Assembly: GCA_963696495.1 (NCBI GenBank)
Contig: CAVOKJ010000005.1
Coordinates: 62,001 to 126,000, forward strand
Length of the DNA: 64,000 nt
Direction of reading: 5' to 3'
Origin: Bog-756 sp963696495
GTDB lineage: Bacteria; Actinomycetota; Acidimicrobiia; Acidimicrobiales; RAAP-2
Shown: in pieces, positions 1 through 8,740 of the stretch
Numbering within the stretch: position 1 is the stretch's first letter
How the letters are laid out: each line of letters starts with the position of its first letter
Made by a program: the position numbers and the translations under genes
The notes under the pieces: generated by a model
Database searches by the model: none
The model's input: the letters and a program-made list of their open reading frames with translations, nothing else
Told to the model about the DNA's origin: nothing

Positions 1-605
1 AGGTCCCGGTAGAGGGCCTCCGCACTCAGGTGGGCCTGTCGTGACTCGTCGGCCCGTCGTCGCACCTCCCGTTCGCCGGAGACGTGCTGTCCGATGAGGA
101 GGGCCAGTGCATCGAGGACGAGCACCTGGGTTACCTCGGCCCAGGCCGCCTCGAATTGGCGGTTGTCCACGGCCACGAAGAACCGGGGGAGTGCCAACAG
201 CGTGACCCAGCCCGAGGTGAGCATCGCCCCCCGGAACCCGTAGTGCAGCGCGGCGTAGACGACGGGGACGACGAACAGGACGAAGGTCGAGAGCTCGACG
301 GCGAGTGACGTCGCTCCGAGGTGGAAGTCGACGGTTGCCGCCAGCCGGACGAGATAGAGAGCCAGGACGATCAGCTGGATGATCCAGAACTGCGAGCTGG
401 CCCATGGCTGCTCGTCGTCTGCGTCCGGTGGCTCATCGCCGACGTCTGCGGCGCCGGCGCCGGCGACGTCGGGCCCGAAGGCCGCCTCGATCTCGGGAAC
501 CGGCTCCGGGGTGGCTTCAGCCCCGCTCACAGGGGCGGCCGGCACCTCGACAGGGCGCACGGGCCCGACGGCGCGGTTGTCCGACGGTGGCGCCGTCCTG
601 GTCAC
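1..605 (-). CDS. Membrane sensor histidine kinase, N-terminal part (cut by window edge)
   Basis: The minus-strand frame opens with GTG at 605 and runs off the left edge, giving about 200 residues. The first ~65 residues are rich in Pro, Ala, Glu and Asp and look disordered and cytoplasmic. Several hydrophobic segments follow (roughly 70-170), then a charged Arg/Glu helix that resembles the linker before a kinase core. The kinase domain itself lies outside the window, so the role is inferred from the membrane layout and from the partner: the start overlaps the stop of the upstream NarL-type regulator gene as GTGA, a sign of translational coupling. The signal sensed is unknown. It could be another membrane protein, but a regulator-kinase operon is the simplest reading. 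Confidence 0.72.
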   Translation of the reverse strand, partial: MTRTAPPSDNRAVGPVRPVEVPAAPVSGAEATPEPVPEIEAAFGPDVAGAGAADVGDEPPDADDEQPWASSQFWIIQLIVLALYLVRLAATVDFHLGATSLAVELSTFVLFVVPVVYAALHYGFRGAMLTSGWVTLLALPRFFVAVDNRQFEAAWAEVTQVLVLDALALLIGQHVSGEREVRRRADESRQAHLSAEALYRD

Positions 606-1327
606 CGACGTTGTTCTGGGTCCGGCACGTCCCGGGCGAAGAGGCTGTTGGCCAGGGCGACGTGCACCAATTCGGTGCGCGAGGTGGTGCCCAGTTTGTC
701 GAAGACATGGTTCAGATGACCCTCGACGGTGCGGGGGCTGATGCCGAGCTGGTGGGCGATCGCCTTGTTGGACATACCCCGGGCCACGAGTCGCACCACC
801 TCCTGTTCCCGGCTCGTCAGGCGCGGCACGTACTGGTCCGGTGCGCCCTCGGCCTTCTCGCCCCGACCAGTGAGGCCGCGATCGAAGAGAGTGGATCCCT
901 CACAGGCGGCCCTGATCGACCGGACCAGTTCGTCGCTGGGGGTGGTCTTGAGGAGGTAGCCGGCCACGCCGGCGGCCAGCGCGGCCCGCACGTAGTGCTC
1001 GTCGTCGTAGGCACTCAGGATCAGCACCGTGGTGTCGGGATAGTCGGCGATGATCTGGCGGGCCAGGTCGATCCCGTTGGTGGTGGGGAGCCTGATGTCG
1101 ACGAGGACGACGTCGGGCCGGAGCTCGGACACCGCGCTCAACGCCGTGTCGCCATCGGGGGCCTCCCCGACGACGGTGAAGCCGGCCGCGTCCTCGAGGA
1201 TCTGGCGGGTGCCGGCCCGCAGGAGCTCGTGGTCGTCCACCACGACGACGCGGATGAGCCGGTTCGATCCTCCGGACCGGGTGGCCGCCGGGCCGGACCG
1301 AGGACCGCGGGGTTCGACGATGCTCAT
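602..1327 (-). CDS. NarL/FixJ-family response regulator
   Basis: This 241-residue protein has a receiver domain (about 25-145) and a C-terminal LuxR-type helix-turn-helix (about 170-232). The acidic pair is D31-D32, the phospho-acceptor is D77 in a VLVDIRLP context, and the conserved lysine lies in a GYLLKTTP motif. The HTH carries the family signature LTSREQEVVRLVARGMSNKAIA followed by RTVEGHL. Phosphorylation by the overlapping downstream kinase gene should switch DNA binding. The start ATG lies six bases after a TACGAT box, so the transcript is probably leaderless. Its neighbours on the other side are pilus genes, but no binding sites can be assigned from sequence alone, so a link to pili is only a guess. 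Confidence 0.93.
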   Translation of the reverse strand: MSIVEPRGPRSGPAATRSGGSNRLIRVVVVDDHELLRAGTRQILEDAAGFTVVGEAPDGDTALSAVSELRPDVVLVDIRLPTTNGIDLARQIIADYPDTTVLILSAYDDEHYVRAALAAGVAGYLLKTTPSDELVRSIRAACEGSTLFDRGLTGRGEKAEGAPDQYVPRLTSREQEVVRLVARGMSNKAIAHQLGISPRTVEGHLNHVFDKLGTTSRTELVHVALANSLFARDVPDPEQRR

Positions 1328-1333
1328 GACGCC

Positions 1334-1339
1334 ATCGTA
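1334..1339 (-). promoter_or_regulatory. Possible leaderless -10 box for the NarL-type regulator
   Basis: TACGAT on the minus strand sits six bases before the ATG at 1327, with no Shine-Dalgarno sequence between. This spacing puts the transcript start at or next to the start codon. No convincing -35 was assigned. Confidence 0.45.
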
Positions 1340-1345
1340 GGTTCG

Positions 1346-2152
1346 TCAGGCCCCCGCGATGAGGGACGCCGCCAGCGCCACGCCCAGCGCCGACACCAAG
1401 GGGACGGCCAGCACCGGCGGGACCGGCTCGGGTGCGGGCCCGGATCCCGAAGGCAGCCGGGCGGCCGACCAGGCTCCGGTCATGCACAGGAGATAGGTGA
1501 CGATCCACGCCGCCGCCCCGACGGCCAATGGCCCGAGACCGAGGCCTCCGACCCAGCACCCGGCGATGAGCAGGGCGCTCCGGCCATGGCCCCTCGGGTC
1601 GGCGCAGTCGGGGTCCAAGGAGCGCAGGAGCGCGTAGGTCACGATCGCCACGGCGGTGCCGGTCAACGAACCCCCGACGACCCGCCAGTGGTGCTGCCAG
1701 CCGGCGCCGACCACGATGATGAGCTGGGCCCCGGTGGTGGCGATGGCGGCCACCGACAGCGGCGCCCGCTTCCCGCCGTACTCGATGAGGCTGACGGCGA
1801 TCATCCCGGCGGCCAGGAGGCAGTAGGCGGCACCCACGACCGCGCCGTGCCAGGCCCACGTGACCAGGGCGAACACGACCGCGGTGGACAGCTCGACCAG
1901 TGGGTAGCGGGCGGAGATGGCCTGGTGGCATCCATGGCACCGACCCCTCAGCGCCAACCACGAGACCACCGGGATGTTCTCCCACCAGTGCAGCTGTCGC
2001 TGACAGGTCGGACAGAACGAACGGGGAGTGGCGACCGAGAGCCCGAGCGGCGTCCGGTAGATGACCACGTTGAGGAACGAGCCGACGAAGAGTCCCACGA
2101 TGCCGGCGAGCGGTACGGTCAGCGCCAACACCGAGATGCGGTCAGAGCCCAT
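1346..2152 (-). CDS. Prepilin peptidase-like (A24) membrane protein with degenerate catalytic residues
   Basis: This 268-residue multi-pass protein has the prepilin peptidase layout. An N-terminal GSFLNVVIYR motif is followed by a zinc-type cysteine quartet (C47-x2-C50 and C72-x2-C75) and the SARYPLVEL motif, then hydrophobic helices. In the family the membrane domain cleaves prepilin leaders with two aspartates, one in an IDxD-type motif and one in GxGD. Here the first position reads I-E-Y-G (E124) and the second reads G-H-G-R (R191), so both catalytic aspartates appear to be replaced. The cysteine/methylase domain looks intact. It lies divergent from pilB, so a pilus role is likely, but cleavage of the two pilins may need another enzyme. 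The reading was checked against the nucleotides on the minus strand. Confidence 0.85.
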   Translation of the reverse strand: MGSDRISVLALTVPLAGIVGLFVGSFLNVVIYRTPLGLSVATPRSFCPTCQRQLHWWENIPVVSWLALRGRCHGCHQAISARYPLVELSTAVVFALVTWAWHGAVVGAAYCLLAAGMIAVSLIEYGGKRAPLSVAAIATTGAQLIIVVGAGWQHHWRVVGGSLTGTAVAIVTYALLRSLDPDCADPRGHGRSALLIAGCWVGGLGLGPLAVGAAAWIVTYLLCMTGAWSAARLPSGSGPAPEPVPPVLAVPLVSALGVALAASLIAGA

Positions 2153-2154
2153 GT

Positions 2155-2170
2155 GCTGTATTCATACAGC
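2155..2170. promoter_or_regulatory. Inverted repeat at the start of the prepilin peptidase-like gene
   Basis: GCTGTA-TTCA-TACAGC is a six-base inverted repeat ending two bases before the minus-strand ATG at 2152. It overlaps a TATGAAT-like -10 on that strand, so it could be an operator or simply the promoter. It lies in the divergent space between this gene and pilB (2153-2403), where I see no other clear signal. Confidence 0.3.
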
Positions 2171-2403
2171 CTCCGCCCGTCGAACTGGTGCCTGTCCCCG
2201 TGCCCACCGGCGCGCACCGGCGAGGACCCAGGGGCGGATTCTCCACGATCCGACGAAGAACTACCAGGTCGAAGATAGTGCAGCCGATCGTGATCGACGG
2301 TGGAAGCCGGGGAGCTGCCAACGCCGGATCGGCGACGGCACCGGGCCGTGACACCGGAGTCCCGTCCACGGATCTGCGCCGTCTGGCGGCGCGTGCAGCG
2401 ACG

Positions 2404-5400
2404 GTGAACCGGTGCCTGGGGGGCGCCGATGGAACATTTGGATTCAAGGTCAATCTCGGCCGCCAGTCTGCCGATGGGGGAGGGATGACTGATGTCGACG
2501 CCATCCGGTGGATGGCCAGCGAACATGATCTCGAATTCGTCGATCTCGAAAACTACGGGATCGACCCTGCCGCGGGCGAGATTCTCCCGGTCGAATTGGC
2601 CAGGCGTCACCACATGGTGGCGATCAAGCGGAAGTTCGGCACGCCGGTCATCGCCACCGCGGATCCGGACGACCTCTCCGCCCAGGACTCCGTCCGGGCC
2701 TCGATCGGTCGTGACTTCATCTCCGTCGTGGCATCACCTGAGCAGATCGAGGCCTACATCGATCGGGTCTTCGGCCCCGAAACGCAGGACACCGAAGACC
2801 TGGGCCCCGACGTCATCGACGCAGGACCAGAAGCGCCGGAAGGACTGGACGGGCTGGACGGGACGGAAGGACCGGAACAGCAGGGCCCCGGTCTGGACGC
2901 CCTGGCCATGGCTCCGCTCCCGGAGGTGGCCGAGGTCCTCGGAGACGTGGACGCGGCCCAAGTCAGCGGATCGGTGGACCAGGTCGAGGAGTTCGTGCCG
3001 GTCGAGCCGGTCGAACAGCACCCGCCCATCGAGGTCGACGGACAGATCGAGGAGGTCGACGGAGGCTCCGTCCACGAGGACCTGCCGGCGGTGACCGACG
3101 TCGAGGGCGGAGATCCCGGTGCACCGTCCGATCTCGATGCCGATGGCGGGGGACTGACCGATCTCGACTCCGACACGGTCGCCTCGACCGAATTCGTGGA
3201 GCCGGCGGTCGCCGAGCTCGATGGCGGTGAGCCGGTCGCCGAGGAGATCGTGGCCGAGGAACCCGCGGCCGAGGAGCCCCCACCGGCGCCTACCGGAAAG
3301 GGGCGGCGCGGCAAGGAGGACCGGAAGCGGAGGAAGTCATCGGTCGAGGTCCACAGCGAGGTGCTCGACACCACCGCGGACCTCGATGCTCCAGGCGACC
3401 TGGACGCAGCCGAGTGGCGGGAGATCGCCGTCGACGCTCCGGCGGTCGAGTCCCCGACGGTGGACGGGTGGGTCGAGTCGGGCACGGATGCCGCTGAGCA
3501 GGTCGAGATTGCGGGCGAGCTCTCGTACCCCGGTGAGCCGGCCTTCGCCCCGGCCGGGGACCATTCCTCACCGGCGGTCGACGACCTCATCGGCGAGGGC
3601 CTCCAGGAGTCACCGAACGGTGCCGGCGCCGAGCTCGAGTTCGAGACGCTCGAGCCGGCCACCAGCATCCTTCCGTCGTTCGGATCGGACTGGACGGATC
3701 CGGGAGCGATCAGTGTCGCCAACCCGCTGGACGCCAGCGTGGATCAACTCGCCGAGCTTGCGCTGTCGCTCCAGGCCGGACGGGAACCGCCGAGCGGGGA
3801 CGAGACGGCCATCGCCGCCGACCTGGTCGACGAGGCTGTCGCCACCTACCAGGAGCAGTTCGCCGAAGAGCACCGGTTCGAGGCGGCCGACGCGCTCGAG
3901 GCGCCGACGGGAACCGCCATGTTCCCCCCTCTGGCCAAGGCCCTGGTCGAGGGTGACCGGGTCCCGCTCGAGCAGATGGAGCAGGTGCTCGAGGAGCACT
4001 ATCAGACGGGACAGAGCATCGCCCGGATACTCACGGCCCAGAAGCTGGTGACCGAGGCCGACCTCATGTGGGGAATGGCCCAGGAGATGGGGCTCGAATT
4101 CGTCGACCTCGACACCGTCGGTGTCGACATGGCCGAGGCGGGGACGATCCCGGAGGCGACGGCCCGGCACCACAACGTGATGGTGATCGCCAACGACAAC
4201 GGGACGCCCGTGGTGGCCGCCTCCAATCCCACCGACGTGTTCGCCATGGACGACCTCCGCACCATCATGGGTCGCAGTTTCATCGTCGTGGTGGCCACCC
4301 GTTCCCAGATCAGCGCCTACATCGGCCGGGCGTTCAACAGCGGGGGCGACGCCGCCGACATGGCCATGGAGGCGTCCCTCGGGATCGAGGGGTCGAGCAA
4401 CGGCAGCAGTGTCGACGACATCCAGGCGGTCACCGAAGAGGCCCCGATCGTCCGGTACGTGAACCTGCTGATCCTGCAGGCGCTGAACGAGCGGGCCTCC
4501 GACGTGCACATCGAGCCGACGGCCACCGAGCTGCGGATCCGCTACCGGATCGACGGGGTCCTCCACGACGTCTCGACCGCCCCACGGTCCATCGCCCCGG
4601 CGGTCACCACCCGGCTCAAGGTGATGGCGGACATGAACATCGCCGAGCACCGGGTCCCCCAGGACGGCCGGATCTCGCTCAATGTGGGCAGCAAGGGCAT
4701 CGACCTGCGGATGGCGACCCTCCCGACCATCTACGGCGAGAAGATCGTCATGCGGGTGCTCGACAAGTCGAGCGTGGTGCTGGGCTTCGCCGACCTCGGA
4801 TTCGACGACGATCTGCTCCAGACCTACGAGGGCCTCTACACCAAGCCCTACGGGACGATCCTGGTCACCGGGCCGACCGGTTCGGGCAAGTCGACCACCT
4901 TGTACACCACCCTCACGGCATTGAACTCGCCGGAAAAGAACATCATCACCGTCGAGGATCCGGTCGAGCTGCCCCTGAAGGGCGTCAACCAGGTCCAGCT
5001 CAATCTGAAGGCCGGACTGAACTTCGCCTCGGCCCTCCGGGCCATCCTGCGCTCCGACCCCGACATCGTCCTGGTCGGGGAGGTCCGTGACAAGGAGACG
5101 GCGGTCATCGCCATCGAGGCCGCCCTCACCGGTCACATGGTGCTGGCCACGCTCCACACCAACAGTGCGGCATCGACCCCGATGCGGCTCATCGAGATGG
5201 GACTCGAGCCGTTCCTGGTCACCTCGGCGGTCTCGGGGGTACTCGCCCAACGGCTGGCCCGCCGCCTGTGCATGCACTGCAAGGAGGCCTTCGAGCCGAC
5301 CGAGGCCGACATCACCTCGGCCGGCTGGAAGATGGACGAGGTGGAGGCGCTGGGGGGCATGCCCAAGGTCTACAGAGCCATCGGATGTTCGGCCTGTTCG

Positions 5401-5607
5401 AACACCGGCTATCGAGGTCGTAAAGCTTTGGCGGAACTTCTGCCGATGACTGAAGAGATCGAACGTGCGATCATTGAAGGAGGATCGGTGGAAGAAATCC
5501 ATAGAATCGCGGTCGGCCAGGGTATGTGCACCCTGCGCCAGAGTGGCCTCCGCAAGGCCATCGAGGGCGAGACGACCCTCGAGGAAGTCCTCCGGGTGGT
5601 CGCATGA
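2404..5607 (+). CDS. pilB: Type IV pilus extension ATPase PilB (GspE family)
   Basis: PilB is the hexameric ATPase that drives pilus assembly at the inner face of the membrane. Two MshEN-type modules are visible: one at the N terminus (about residues 15-125, motif DLEFVDLENYGIDP) and one at about 505-640 (motif GLEFVDLDTVGVD). They are separated by about 370 residues rich in Asp, Glu, Val and Pro. The ATPase core follows, with RASDVHIEP, Walker A GPTGSGKST (about residue 823), an Asp-box region, Walker B ILRSDPDIVLVGEVRD, a His box and a four-cysteine zinc motif (CMHC and CSAC). The start is uncertain. ATG 2485 has a purine run directly against it and would cut the first MshEN homology, so GTG 2404 is preferred; the frame is open back to 2188. 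The stop overlaps pilT as ATGA. Confidence 0.93.
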   Translation: MNRCLGGADGTFGFKVNLGRQSADGGGMTDVDAIRWMASEHDLEFVDLENYGIDPAAGEILPVELARRHHMVAIKRKFGTPVIATADPDDLSAQDSVRASIGRDFISVVASPEQIEAYIDRVFGPETQDTEDLGPDVIDAGPEAPEGLDGLDGTEGPEQQGPGLDALAMAPLPEVAEVLGDVDAAQVSGSVDQVEEFVPVEPVEQHPPIEVDGQIEEVDGGSVHEDLPAVTDVEGGDPGAPSDLDADGGGLTDLDSDTVASTEFVEPAVAELDGGEPVAEEIVAEEPAAEEPPPAPTGKGRRGKEDRKRRKSSVEVHSEVLDTTADLDAPGDLDAAEWREIAVDAPAVESPTVDGWVESGTDAAEQVEIAGELSYPGEPAFAPAGDHSSPAVDDLIGEGLQESPNGAGAELEFETLEPATSILPSFGSDWTDPGAISVANPLDASVDQLAELALSLQAGREPPSGDETAIAADLVDEAVATYQEQFAEEHRFEAADALEAPTGTAMFPPLAKALVEGDRVPLEQMEQVLEEHYQTGQSIARILTAQKLVTEADLMWGMAQEMGLEFVDLDTVGVDMAEAGTIPEATARHHNVMVIANDNGTPVVAASNPTDVFAMDDLRTIMGRSFIVVVATRSQISAYIGRAFNSGGDAADMAMEASLGIEGSSNGSSVDDIQAVTEEAPIVRYVNLLILQALNERASDVHIEPTATELRIRYRIDGVLHDVSTAPRSIAPAVTTRLKVMADMNIAEHRVPQDGRISLNVGSKGIDLRMATLPTIYGEKIVMRVLDKSSVVLGFADLGFDDDLLQTYEGLYTKPYGTILVTGPTGSGKSTTLYTTLTALNSPEKNIITVEDPVELPLKGVNQVQLNLKAGLNFASALRAILRSDPDIVLVGEVRDKETAVIAIEAALTGHMVLATLHTNSAASTPMRLIEMGLEPFLVTSAVSGVLAQRLARRLCMHCKEAFEPTEADITSAGWKMDEVEALGGMPKVYRAIGCSACSNTGYRGRKALAELLPMTEEIERAIIEGGSVEEIHRIAVGQGMCTLRQSGLRKAIEGETTLEEVLRVVA

Positions 5608-7265
5608 GCCCGGTCACGGCAGAGTCCCGAATCGAATGGTCGAGCCGTCTGGCCCAAGCCCTGGTCCAGAGTGGCTACGAGACCGAATCCAACCTGGTGC
5701 CCCTGGTGGCGGAGTCGCGTGCCACCGGGCAGTCACTGGCCTACCTGCTCATCAGCAGGAACCTGGCCCTTCCCGGTGTCGTGGTGGGGGCACTGGCCCA
5801 CCTGTCCGAGCTCCCGGCCATCGACATCGGGGCGATGAACCCGAGCCCCGACGCCACCGCGTGCATGCCCGAAGCGGTGGCCCAGGAGTACGAGGCCGTC
5901 GCACTGCAGTTCGACGGGCGGGTGCTCTCGGTGGCCTTCGCCGAGCCCCCGTCGCCCGAGGAGGTGGATTCGCTGGCCTCCAAACTGGGTTGCCGAGTCA
6001 ACCCGGTGCTGGCCGATCCGGTGCTGATCAGCCAGCGGCTGCGACCGTTGCCACCATCGGGTCCCGAGTCCGGGCCGGTGCCACCGGCCCCGACTTCGCC
6101 GCTGGTCGACGACAGCGGTGGGTCCGACGAGGTCCACCCCGAGTCGAGCGTGCAGCAGCTCTTGGAGACAGGCATCGGCGAGACCGTGGCCAACGGGACC
6201 ATGCCGCTGCATATCGACGACCTGCTGCGGTACGCGGTGTCGGTCGGCGCGTCGGATCTCCACCTGACGGCGAACATGCCGGGATCGATCCGCCTGCACG
6301 GTGCCATCAGGTCCATCGAAGGGTGCCCGGTCCTCGAGAACGAGAAGATCAGGGACATGGTGTTCGGCATCCTGCCGGCATCCCAGCGAGAGAGGTTCGA
6401 GGAGGAGAGCGAGCTCGACACCTCCCACTCGATCTCCGGTGTCGGACGCTTCCGTGTCAACGTCTCGCTGCAACGCGGGACCGTTGCCGCCGCCCTCCGT
6501 CCGATTCCCCACGACATGCCCGAATTCGAATCCCTGGGCATACCCGAAGCCGTCAAGTCGTTCACCGACCTCCGGCGGGGACTGGTGCTGGTGACCGGGC
6601 CCACCGGTTCGGGGAAGTCGACCACCCTGGCGTCGTTGATCGACATCATCAACCGGACCAAGCCCCTGCACATCGTGACCGTCGAGGATCCGATCGAGTT
6701 CCTCCACGACCACAAGCGCTCGATCATCACCCAACGGGAGATCGGCGAGGACACCAAGTCGTTCTCCGAGGCGTTGCGCCGGGTCCTCCGTCAGGACCCC
6801 GATGTGATCCTGGTGGGAGAGCTCCGCGACCTGGAGACCATCTCGATGGCCCTGACGGCGGCGGAGACCGGCCACCTCGTGTTCGGCACGCTCCATACGC
6901 AGGACTGTCCCCAGACCATCGACCGGATGATCGATGTGTTCCCCACCAACCAGCAGGAGCAGATCCGGGTCATGCTGGCCGCCACCCTGGAAGGGGTGGT
7001 GACCCAGCAGCTGATCGTCAACGCCGACGGGACGGGCCGCGTGCCCTGCTCGGAGGTGCTGGTGGTGACGTCAGCCATCCGGAACCTGATCCGTCAGTCG
7101 AAGACCCACCAGATCTACTCGGTGATGCAGGTGGGCGGATCGTTCGGCATGCAGACGATGGATCAGGGCCTGGCCAAGCTGGTCAGGGACGGGCTCATCA
7201 CCGAGAGCATCGCCTACGACAGGTCCTCCAACGAAGAGGACCTGCGGAACCACCTGAACACCTGA
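5604..7265 (+). CDS. pilT: Type IV pilus retraction ATPase PilT with N-terminal MshEN-type domain
   Basis: PilT powers pilus retraction and twitching. Residues about 200-553 are a full PilT core: GASDLHLT, RFRVNV, Walker A GPTGSGKST, VEDPIEFLHDHK, the Walker B region LRQDPDVILVGELRDLETI, AAETGHLVFGTLHT and the AVIRNLI-like region near the C terminus. Canonical PilT is about 345 residues; this one is 553 because an extra ~195 residues at the N terminus match the MshEN fold (LAQALVQSGY..., LPAIDIGAMNP...), as in PilB. The ATG start overlaps the pilB stop as ATGA, giving translational coupling. The presence of the retraction core rather than another PilB copy is clear from the lack of the PilB zinc motif and the closer match to PilT motifs. 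Confidence 0.94.
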   Translation: MSPVTAESRIEWSSRLAQALVQSGYETESNLVPLVAESRATGQSLAYLLISRNLALPGVVVGALAHLSELPAIDIGAMNPSPDATACMPEAVAQEYEAVALQFDGRVLSVAFAEPPSPEEVDSLASKLGCRVNPVLADPVLISQRLRPLPPSGPESGPVPPAPTSPLVDDSGGSDEVHPESSVQQLLETGIGETVANGTMPLHIDDLLRYAVSVGASDLHLTANMPGSIRLHGAIRSIEGCPVLENEKIRDMVFGILPASQRERFEEESELDTSHSISGVGRFRVNVSLQRGTVAAALRPIPHDMPEFESLGIPEAVKSFTDLRRGLVLVTGPTGSGKSTTLASLIDIINRTKPLHIVTVEDPIEFLHDHKRSIITQREIGEDTKSFSEALRRVLRQDPDVILVGELRDLETISMALTAAETGHLVFGTLHTQDCPQTIDRMIDVFPTNQQEQIRVMLAATLEGVVTQQLIVNADGTGRVPCSEVLVVTSAIRNLIRQSKTHQIYSVMQVGGSFGMQTMDQGLAKLVRDGLITESIAYDRSSNEEDLRNHLNT

Positions 7266-7303
7266 CCTGTTGCACCATCCATTGAGAGACGAAACGGGGA
7301 ATC

Positions 7304-8542
7304 GTGGCACTGACATTTGACTACAAGGTCCGTGACCGGGCAGGGAGCCTGGTCGAGGGCCAGCTGGACGGGGACAGCATGGCGCTGGTCGTGCGCCGCC
7401 TCCGCGAGATGGGGTACATGCCCATCTCCGTCACGCCCAAGTCGACCGTCAACCTCAAGACGGAGATCAAGATCCCCGGCATCTCCGACCGGGTCAAGCT
7501 GCGCGAGGTCGCGGTCATGACCCGACAGCTCTCGACGATGGTCGACTCGGGACTGTCGGTAGTCCGGTCGCTCGGGATCCTGGCCGCCCAGTCCGAGAAC
7601 CAGGAGCTGGCCCGCGTGCTCAACGAGGTCCGCCTCGACCTCGAGCACGGATCGTCGCTGTCGGCGGCATGTGCCAAGTACCCGAAGGTGTTCTCGCACC
7701 TCTTCTGCACGCTGGTCCAGGCGGGGGAGATCGGCGGTAACCTCGACGAGATCCTCGGCGGTCTGGCCACCACGATCGAGAATCAGGCGCAGCTCAACCG
7801 GACCATCCGGTCGGCCATGACCTACCCGGCTGTGGTGTTCAGCGTCATGTTGGTGATCTTCACGGCGATGATCGTCTTCATCGTCCCCGTGTTCAAGAAC
7901 CTCTTCGCATCGCTCGGCGGGAAGCTCCCCTTCCCGACCCTCATCCTGATCAAGATCTCGGCCATCATGACCAGCGTCTGGGTGCTGTTGGTCATCGCCG
8001 TCATCGTCGGGACGATCATCGGCGTTCGCAAGTGGATCTCGACGGACGAGGGACGCAGGAAGTGGGACAAGCTCATGCTGAAGCCGCCGATCTTCGGGCC
8101 GCTCTTCCACAAGGTGGCGCTGGCCCGCACGACCGGCAGCCTGGCCTCGTTGATCGGCTCCGGTGTGCCCATCCTCGAATCACTCGACATCTGCGCCGAC
8201 GTGTCCGGCAACCGCACGGTGGGCGACGTCCTGCTCGAGGCCAAGGCCGGGGTGCGTGAGGGTCGTCCCCTGGCCGATCCGCTCCGTGAGCACGAGGACG
8301 TGATCCCGACCCTCGTCGTCCAGATGATCGAGGTGGGGGAGCAGACCGGTGCCCTGGACCAGATGCTGCGGAAAGTCGGCGAGTTCTACGACCAGGAGGT
8401 CGAAGTGACCGTCAACAATCTGACCGCACTGCTCGAGCCGCTGCTGACCGTCTTCATGGGCGCCATGGTGGGGGCGATGGTCATCTGCCTCTACCTGCCC
8501 ATGTTCGACTACATCAAGCTGGTCCCCAACTCCGGCAGCTGA
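7304..8542 (+). CDS. pilC: Type IV pilus inner-membrane platform protein PilC
   Basis: PilC is the membrane platform on which PilB and PilT act. The 412 residues show the two-repeat T2SSF layout: a first cytoplasmic four-helix unit with LREVAVMTRQLSTMVDSGL (about 65-185), hydrophobic segments around 170-190 and 215-240, a second unit with ALARTTGSLASLIGSGVPILESL (about 265-380) and a final membrane helix. The start codon is GTG at 7304, 38 bases after pilT, so the gene is part of the pilB-pilT-pilC operon. No terminator is obvious before the pilins, but the pilins seem to have their own promoters. Confidence 0.95.
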   Translation: MALTFDYKVRDRAGSLVEGQLDGDSMALVVRRLREMGYMPISVTPKSTVNLKTEIKIPGISDRVKLREVAVMTRQLSTMVDSGLSVVRSLGILAAQSENQELARVLNEVRLDLEHGSSLSAACAKYPKVFSHLFCTLVQAGEIGGNLDEILGGLATTIENQAQLNRTIRSAMTYPAVVFSVMLVIFTAMIVFIVPVFKNLFASLGGKLPFPTLILIKISAIMTSVWVLLVIAVIVGTIIGVRKWISTDEGRRKWDKLMLKPPIFGPLFHKVALARTTGSLASLIGSGVPILESLDICADVSGNRTVGDVLLEAKAGVREGRPLADPLREHEDVIPTLVVQMIEVGEQTGALDQMLRKVGEFYDQEVEVTVNNLTALLEPLLTVFMGAMVGAMVICLYLPMFDYIKLVPNSGS

Positions 8543-8706
8543 TGCTCCGGGGTTCGGCGTGGAACCGGCTCCCGTGCGCAGCTCTCTCCGCCGCCAGCCG
8601 GCCCCGGTCAGTTCCCGTGGTGGTGGTCGGACCCGGTCGTCCGCTCTGCTCCGCGCTCCAAGGGGAATCCAAGGTAATTCCAAGCCTCTGACCAGGGAAA
8701 AGTCCC

Positions 8707-8733
8707 TACAGTTCGTGGATCTCGTGCCGATGT
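8707..8733 (+). promoter_or_regulatory. WhiG/FliA-like promoter for the first pilin
   Basis: TACAGTTC, an 11-base spacer and GCCGATGT match the sigma-28 pattern (TAAAGTTT-N11-GCCGATAA) at 12 of 16 positions. It ends seven bases before the ATG at 8741, so the message would be leaderless, which fits the lack of a Shine-Dalgarno sequence. A related element precedes the second pilin. Confidence 0.45.
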
Positions 8734-8740
8734 ATCCATC

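Noticed and set aside
404..2278. Long open frame on the plus strand opposite the regulator and prepilin peptidase-like gene
   Set aside because: High-GC shadow frame with Arg/Gly/Asp-rich composition and no motifs; both minus-strand genes there have clear domains.
2185..2403. pilB start at the far upstream GTG (2188)
   Set aside because: The extra residues are Arg/Gly-rich and unlike PilB; kept only as an open alternative.
3610..5502. 630-codon open frame on the minus strand inside pilB
   Set aside because: Antisense shadow; pilB motifs fill the plus strand.
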